Shown here piece by piece: positions 59,016 through 64,000 of a DNA stretch of 64,000 nucleotides. Under the pieces are notes generated by a model. It was given only the letters and a program-made list of their open reading frames with translations, was not told the DNA's origin and ran no database searches. Where the stretch lies: NCBI RefSeq assembly GCF_002105195.1, contig NZ_MUHU01000002.1, positions 248,001-312,000 on the forward strand, read 5' to 3'. The DNA comes from Derxia lacustris. Its GTDB lineage: Bacteria > Pseudomonadota > Gammaproteobacteria > Burkholderiales > Burkholderiaceae_E. The translations under genes were made by a program, and so were the position numbers. The stretch's first letter is position 1, and every line of letters starts with the position of its first letter.

Positions 59016-61784
59016 TCACTGCGGCGGCAGGCTGCCCGCCACGCCGATCACCAGCCGCTTCAGCTCGATGGACTTGCGCAGCGCCGCGTTCACCTCGTCA
59101 AGCGTGATGCCGTCGCGCAGCGTCTGCACGCGGTCGAGGTAGTCGGGCCGCAGGTCGCGCTCTTCCAGCGACACGAGCACGCCGGCGAGGCTGCCGTCCT
59201 GCGCGCGCGACAGCGCCGCCGCCTGCCGGATCGCCGCCTTGGCGCGTTGCAGTTCCTGCGGCGTGAAGCCGTCGCGGCGGGCGCGCTCGACCTCCTCGTC
59301 GAAGGCCTTGCGCACGCGGGCCGTGTTCTGCGGCGCGAAGATCGCCTGCGCGCCCCAGGTCGCATGCGGCTCGAACTGGCCGCCGGCCATGAAGGCCGCG
59401 ACGCCGTAGCTCAGCCCCTCCTTCTCGCGGATGCGGTCCCACAGCCGCGAGCCGTCGCCAGTGCCGAGCATGAAGGTGGCGAGGCGCAGCGCCTGGTATT
59501 CGCGGTCGGTCTCGGCCAGCGGCAGTTGCAGCTGGGCCATGAGCACGGCGTTCTGCTTGTCCTTCAGGTCGATGCGGAAGTCGGACGGCTGCACGTCGTA
59601 CACCGGGCGCGACACGCGGCTGTAGGGCGTCGCGCTCTTCCAGTCGCCGAACAGCTGGCCGAGCTGGGCCTTGAGTTCGGCGCGGTCGAAGTCGCCCACG
59701 GCCGCCACCACAGACGACGAGGCGCCGAAGAACTTCTGGTGGAAGGCGCGCGCGTCGTCGAGCCTGGCGGCCTTGAGTTCGGCGAGGCTTTCGTCGGTGC
59801 TCATCGCGTAGCGCACATCGCCCTTGGGATAGGGATTGCCTTCGCGCTCCAGCCGCTCGCTCAGGCGCGCCTCGGGGTCGTTGCGCGCGGCTTCGAGGCC
59901 GGCGATGGCGGCGCCGCGCGCCTGATCGAATTCGGCCTGGTCGAAGCGCGGGCTGCGCAGCACCTCGGCCGCGAGCGCGAGCGCCGGTTGCAGGTTGGCG
60001 CGCTCGACCTGGAGCGTGAACACCGCGCCCTCGCTCGTCGCCGACACCTTCCAGCTCGCCTTGAGCTTCTCGAACTCGGCGGCGAGCTGCTCGCGCGTGA
60101 GCCGCGCCGTGCCGCGCCCGAGCAGCATGCCGAGCGTCGCGGCCGGCACGTCCTGGCCGAACAGCGATTTCTCGTCGCCGAAGCGCAGGCCGATCGTCAC
60201 CACCGCCTTCTGGCCGCGCGTGCGCTTGTCGAGCAGCGCGAGCTTCATCGGCGCGCCGTCGCCCACGGCGATCGTCGTGAACTCGGTGCGCGCGCCGATG
60301 TTGGCCGGGCTCGGGTCGAAGGCCTCGCCGGCCGCCACGCCCGCGTCGCCCTTGTAGTCCTTGAGTTCGGCGGCCACGTCCACGCGCGCGGGCGCCGGCG
60401 CGCGCTGCGGCTCGGTCGTGGGCACGAACTGGCCGAGGGTACGGTTGCTCTGCACGAAGTACTGCTCGGCCACGCGCTGCACGTCGACGAGCTTCGCGTT
60501 GCGGATGCCGTCGCGGCGCCAGAAGGCGAGCCGCCAGTCGCCCAGCGCGACGAATTCCGACAGCTCGACGCCCACGCGCTCGGGGTCGGCCGTCAGCCGC
60601 TCGAAGCTGCGCAGCCACTGGTTGCGCGCGCGCTCCAGTTCCTCGGCGGTGAAGGGCTGGCTGCGCACGCCCTCGATGGTGGCGAGCAGCGCGTCGCGCG
60701 CGGCCTCGGGCTTCTGGTCGCTCTTGAGCGTGGCCGAGAACAGCGCATAGCCCGGCTCGGCCAGCGAATACACGCCCTCGTCGGTCTCGGCCGCGAGGTC
60801 GGTCTCGACCAGCGCGCGGTGCAGCCGCAGGCTCGGGCCGCCGAGGATGGTCGCGGCCAGTTCCACCGCCGCGAAGTCGGGCGAGCTGCCCGCCGGCACG
60901 TGGTAGCCGGCCATGAGGATGGGCGTGTCGCCGGCTCGGCGCAGGGTCACGCTGCGTTCGCCGTCCTGCGTCGGGTCGAGCGTCCAGGTCGGCTCCAGCG
61001 TGCGCTTCGGCTTCGGAATCACGCCGAAGCTGCGCGAGATGCGCGCGAGCGTGCGGGCGCTGTCGAACTTGCCGCTGACGATGAGCGTGGCGTTGTCGGG
61101 CTGGTAGTAGCGCCGGTAGAAGCCTTGCAGGTGCGGGATGTTGACGTTCTCGACATCGGCCCGCGCGCCGATCGTGCTCTTGCCGTAGTTGTGCCAGTCG
61201 TAGGCGGTGGACAGCACCTTCTCTTCGAGGATGTTGGCGGGGCTGTTCTCGCCCATCTCCATCTCGTTGCGCACGACGGTCATCTCGCTGTCGAGGTCGC
61301 GCTTGGCGATGAAGCTGTTGACCAGCGCGTCGCTCAGCCAGCCGAGATACCAGTCGAGGTTGCCGTCGTCGGCCGCGAAGCTCGCGAAGTAGTTGGTGCG
61401 GTCGAACCAGGTGGAGCCGTTGTAGCGCATGCCGCGCTTGATGAATTCGGCGCCGGGGTTGGCGTAGTGCGTCGAGCCCTTGAACATCAGGTGTTCGAGC
61501 AGATGGGCCATGCCGGTTTCGCCATAGCTCTCGTTGCGCGAGCCGACCCGGATCGTGAGGTTGACCGTGGTCGTCGGCTTGGACGCGTCGGGCATCAGCA
61601 GCACCTGCAGGCCGTTGGGCAGCCGGTATTCGGTGATGCCTTCGAGGCTGCGGACCTGGGTGGCGCCGGGCACGGTCTGGCCGGCGGCGAAGGCCGGCGC
61701 GGGCGCGAGGCCCAGTGCCGGAACCAGACTGACGGCGACTGCAAGCGCGATCACGCGCAGTCGCGGGGCGGGACGAAAGCTCAC
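59016..61784 (-). CDS. Secreted M16-family zinc peptidase, two-domain
   Basis: The 922-residue protein starts with a basic/hydrophobic signal peptide (MSFRPAPRLRVIALAVAVSL VPALG...FAAGQ). The first M16 repeat has the inverted zinc motif HLLEH (94-98) in GMAHLLEHLMFKGSTHYANP and a downstream ENSPANILEEKV glutamate region. YRRYYQPDNATLIVSGKFDS and the second M16 repeat (QAVEFDQARGAAIAGLEAAR-like pattern near FDQAEFDQARG, LMAQLQLPLAETDREYQALR, KEGLSYGVAAFMAGGQFEPH) follow. M16 peptidases of this size work in the periplasm on peptides. Catalytic zinc ligands are in the first repeat only, the usual arrangement. Divergent from argJ. Confidence 0.93.
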   Translation of the reverse strand: MSFRPAPRLRVIALAVAVSLVPALGLAPAPAFAAGQTVPGATQVRSLEGITEYRLPNGLQVLLMPDASKPTTTVNLTIRVGSRNESYGETGMAHLLEHLMFKGSTHYANPGAEFIKRGMRYNGSTWFDRTNYFASFAADDGNLDWYLGWLSDALVNSFIAKRDLDSEMTVVRNEMEMGENSPANILEEKVLSTAYDWHNYGKSTIGARADVENVNIPHLQGFYRRYYQPDNATLIVSGKFDSARTLARISRSFGVIPKPKRTLEPTWTLDPTQDGERSVTLRRAGDTPILMAGYHVPAGSSPDFAAVELAATILGGPSLRLHRALVETDLAAETDEGVYSLAEPGYALFSATLKSDQKPEAARDALLATIEGVRSQPFTAEELERARNQWLRSFERLTADPERVGVELSEFVALGDWRLAFWRRDGIRNAKLVDVQRVAEQYFVQSNRTLGQFVPTTEPQRAPAPARVDVAAELKDYKGDAGVAAGEAFDPSPANIGARTEFTTIAVGDGAPMKLALLDKRTRGQKAVVTIGLRFGDEKSLFGQDVPAATLGMLLGRGTARLTREQLAAEFEKLKASWKVSATSEGAVFTLQVERANLQPALALAAEVLRSPRFDQAEFDQARGAAIAGLEAARNDPEARLSERLEREGNPYPKGDVRYAMSTDESLAELKAARLDDARAFHQKFFGASSSVVAAVGDFDRAELKAQLGQLFGDWKSATPYSRVSRPVYDVQPSDFRIDLKDKQNAVLMAQLQLPLAETDREYQALRLATFMLGTGDGSRLWDRIREKEGLSYGVAAFMAGGQFEPHATWGAQAIFAPQNTARVRKAFDEEVERARRDGFTPQELQRAKAAIRQAAALSRAQDGSLAGVLVSLEERDLRPDYLDRVQTLRDGITLDEVNAALRKSIELKRLVIGVAGSLPPQ

Positions 61785-61958
61785 TCAACCTCCGGGCTTG
61801 TAGGACGCGGGCGATGGTAAGCCGCGCAAGCTGTCAGTCCGACACAGGCCGCTCGGTACAATCGTTTCGAGATATTCCCCGCAGTTCGATGCCGTTCGGC
61901 GCCTGATGGCGATGGCCGGCGCGCCCCTCTCCGCACACCCCACACACCCCGCACCGCG

Positions 61959-63185
61959 ATGCCCGTCAACCTGCCCTATCCCAAGTCTGAAGACCTCCTG
62001 CCCGTTGCCGGCTTCGCGCTCGGCCATGCCGAGGCCGGCATCAAGAAGCCGGGCCGCCGCGACCTGCTCGTGATGCGCTTCGACACCGGCGCGAGCGTCG
62101 CCGGCGTGTTCACCACCAACCGCTTCTGCGCGGCGCCGGTCACGGTCAGCAAGCGCAATCTGGCCGCCGGCAGGATCGGCGCGCTCGTCGTCAACACCGG
62201 CAACGCCAACGCCGGCACCGGCGCGCCCGGCATGGCCAACGCCGAGCGCATGTGCGCCGCGACCGCCGCGCTGCTCGGCCTCGACGCCGCCCAGGTGCTG
62301 CCGTTCTCGACCGGCGTCATCCTCGAACCGCTGCCGATCGAGAAGATCGAAGCCGCCCTGCCCGCCGCCGTCGGCGCGCTGGCCGAGGACAACTGGTTCA
62401 ACGCCGCCCACGCGATCATGACCACCGACACCCAGCCCAAGGCGATGTCGCTGCAGGGCACGGTGGGCGGCGCGGCCATCACGATCACCGGCATCAGCAA
62501 GGGCGCCGGCATGATCAAGCCCAACATGGCGACGATGCTCGGCTACATCGCGACCGACGCGGCCGTTGCCCAGCCGCTGCTCCAGTCGCTCGTGAGCGAG
62601 ATCGCCGACGCCTCGTTCAACGCCATCACCATCGACGGCGACACCTCCACCAACGACTCTTTCATCGTCGTGGCGACCGGCAAGGCCGCGATGGCGCCGA
62701 TCGAGAGCGCCGACGACGCGCGCTACGCCGAGTTCCGCGCGCTGCTGCTGACGGTCGCCGTCAAGCTGGCCCAGGCCATCGTGCGCGACGGCGAGGGCGC
62801 GACCAAGTTCATCACCATCGCCGTCGAGCAGGGCGCGAGCCGCGAGGAGTGCCGCAAGGTCGGCTATGCGATCGCGCATTCGCCGCTGGTGAAGACCGCC
62901 TTCTTCGCGAGCGACCCCAACCTCGGCCGCCTGCTCGCCGCGATCGGCTATGCCGGCATCACCGACCTCGACGTGAGCAAGGTCGAGCTCTACCTCGACG
63001 ACGTGCATGTGGCGACCGAAGGCGGCCGCCACCCGGCCTACCAGGAAGCCGACGGCCAGCGCGTCATGCAGCAGAGCGAGATCACGGTACGCGTCGTGCT
63101 TGCACGCGGCGACGCCGCCGCGACGGTCTATACCTGCGACCTGTCGCACGACTACGTGAGCATCAACGCCGACTACCGGAGCTGA
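61959..63185 (+). CDS. argJ: Bifunctional glutamate N-acetyltransferase/ornithine acetyltransferase
   Basis: The 408-residue ArgJ makes and recycles N-acetylglutamate for arginine synthesis. It starts [20 protein letters not shown] and has [52 protein letters not shown] with the autoproteolysis site between Ala191 and the nucleophile Thr192, and [14 protein letters not shown]. The end [16 protein letters not shown] is typical. In many betaproteobacteria argJ follows secA and precedes a DUF815 ATPase; the second linkage is kept here but secA is replaced by an M16 peptidase in opposite orientation. Confidence 0.97.
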   Translation: MPVNLPYPKSEDLLPVAGFALGHAEAGIKKPGRRDLLVMRFDTGASVAGVFTTNRFCAAPVTVSKRNLAAGRIGALVVNTGNANAGTGAPGMANAERMCAATAALLGLDAAQVLPFSTGVILEPLPIEKIEAALPAAVGALAEDNWFNAAHAIMTTDTQPKAMSLQGTVGGAAITITGISKGAGMIKPNMATMLGYIATDAAVAQPLLQSLVSEIADASFNAITIDGDTSTNDSFIVVATGKAAMAPIESADDARYAEFRALLLTVAVKLAQAIVRDGEGATKFITIAVEQGASREECRKVGYAIAHSPLVKTAFFASDPNLGRLLAAIGYAGITDLDVSKVELYLDDVHVATEGGRHPAYQEADGQRVMQQSEITVRVVLARGDAAATVYTCDLSHDYVSINADYRS

Positions 63186-63205
63186 TCCGGCCCTTCGTGG
63201 CCGGA
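63186..63205 (+). terminator. Short hairpin after argJ
   Basis: TCCGGCC and GGCCGGA pair over seven bases around CTTCGT, immediately after the argJ stop. There is no T-run; it may only attenuate read-through into the ATPase gene 45 bases downstream. Confidence 0.5.
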
Positions 63206-63250
63206 CCCGCCCCGGCCGCCGCCCAACCGCGACCGGCCCCGCGCCGGACC

Positions 63251-64000
63251 ATGATGGACAGACTCGATTCCACCCTCGAACGCTTCGAACGCCTGCTCGC
63301 GCGGGCCGAAGCACTGCTGCCGCCCGCCCAGCGCGAGCCCGACTGGACCGCGATCGCCTGGCGCTGGCGCGTGCCGCGCACCACCGGCCGCGGCCAGCTC
63401 GATGCCGTGCGCCATGCCTCGACGATCACGCTCGACAGCCTGCGCAACGTCGATCGCCAGAAGGCGCTGATCGCGCAGAACACGCGCCAGTTCGTCGCCG
63501 GCCTGCCGGCCAACAACGTGCTGCTCACGGGCGCGCGCGGCACCGGCAAGAGCTCGCTCGTGAAGGCGGTGCTCAACGAGTTCTCGGGCCAGGGCTTGAG
63601 GCTGATCGAGGTGGACAAGGCCGATCTGCACGACCTGCCCGACATCGTCGATCTGGTCGCCGGCCGGCCCGAGCGCTTTCTGGTGTTCTGCGACGACCTG
63701 AGCTTCGAGGACGGCGAGGCCGGCTACAAGGCGCTCAAGGTCGCGCTCGACGGCAGCATCGCGGCACAGACCGACAACGTGCTCATCTACGCCACGTCCA
63801 ACCGCCGCCACCTGCTGCCCGAACGCATGGCCGACAACGCCGGCTACAAGCATGACGACGAGGGCGAGCTGCACCCGGGCGAGGTGGTGGAAGAGAAGAT
63901 CTCGCTGTCGGAGCGCTTTGGCCTCTGGGTGAGCTTCCACAGCTTCCGCCAGGGCGACTACCTCGACATCGCGCGCCATTGGCTCACGCAGCTCGGCGGC
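63251..64000 (+). CDS. DUF815 P-loop ATPase, partial
   Basis: The frame begins ATG-ATG at 63251 and remains open for 250 codons to the window end. Visible features are MMDRLDSTLERFERLLARAE, then ANNVLLTGARGTGKSSLVKA (Walker A), ERFLVFCDDLSFEDGEAGYK (Walker B) and NVLIYATSNRRHLLPERMAD. These define DUF815, an AAA-like ATPase of unknown role next to argJ in many betaproteobacteria. Either of the two adjacent ATGs could be used. The C-terminus, including sensor 2, lies outside the window. Confidence 0.92.
   Translation, partial: MMDRLDSTLERFERLLARAEALLPPAQREPDWTAIAWRWRVPRTTGRGQLDAVRHASTITLDSLRNVDRQKALIAQNTRQFVAGLPANNVLLTGARGTGKSSLVKAVLNEFSGQGLRLIEVDKADLHDLPDIVDLVAGRPERFLVFCDDLSFEDGEAGYKALKVALDGSIAAQTDNVLIYATSNRRHLLPERMADNAGYKHDDEGELHPGEVVEEKISLSERFGLWVSFHSFRQGDYLDIARHWLTQLGG

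Noticed and set aside
1..64000. tRNA, rRNA, CRISPR array, IS element or phage integrase
   Set aside because: No cloverleaf, repeat-spacer pattern, transposase frame with inverted repeats, or integrase was found on reading both strands.

Overview
The window is very GC-rich and densely coded, with the strong third-position G/C bias typical of a betaproteobacterium. Markers that fit Burkholderiales or a neighbouring order (an inference) are ubiquinone-type UbiA, paired PilT and PilU, bifunctional ArgJ followed by a DUF815 ATPase, an RpfF/RpfC pair, and a PEP-CTERM protein. No rRNA, tRNA, CRISPR array, transposase or integrase was seen.

Layout. 1-16.4 kb is a mosaic of short transcription units: a truncated LysR regulator, a 7Fe ferredoxin, a voltage-gated K+ channel-type protein, a Phd/zeta-like toxin-antitoxin pair, an 8-oxoguanine deaminase-type amidohydrolase, a secreted GH50/agarase-like hydrolase, a PEP-CTERM protein, an NRDE protein, UbiA, a convergent rpfF/rpfC-like quorum-sensing pair, a HepT-like orphan, a small unknown gene and proC. 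Two palindrome-rich intergenic stretches (7405-7939 and 10587-11226) stand out.

16.67-46.57 kb is one long same-strand operon for an extracellular contractile injection system (eCIS, Afp/PVC-like). In order it encodes a DUF4255 cap protein, a regulatory-domain protein, sheath, tube, a second sheath-like protein, second tube, LysM-bearing hub adaptor, a tiny protein, a hub, a separate spike, a large protein with a C-terminal membrane segment, gp25, a J-like baseplate protein, a second baseplate protein, a tail fibre with nine 12-residue repeats, a fibre-related protein, a disordered protein, an AAA+ ATPase and a long helical putative effector with a nuclease-like C-terminus. One base after the effector begins a 1362-residue fusion of GT2, two GT9-type glycosyltransferase domains and a methyltransferase. 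A C9 tract lies between the last GT9 domain and the methyltransferase. This pairing of an injection system with a multi-domain sugar-modifying enzyme, plus the membrane-anchored baseplate-region protein, is the most novel content.

50.7-64 kb is mainly housekeeping: a CopD-like membrane protein, glutathione S-transferase, a YyaL/DUF255 protein, YggS-type PLP protein divergent from pilT-pilU, a DUF2891 protein, a secreted M16 peptidase, argJ, and the start of a DUF815 ATPase cut by the window edge.

Functionally, DSF-type signalling, twitching motility, an exported PEP-CTERM protein, a secreted glycosidase and an eCIS suggest a surface-associated, socially interacting bacterium. That lifestyle reading is inference only.
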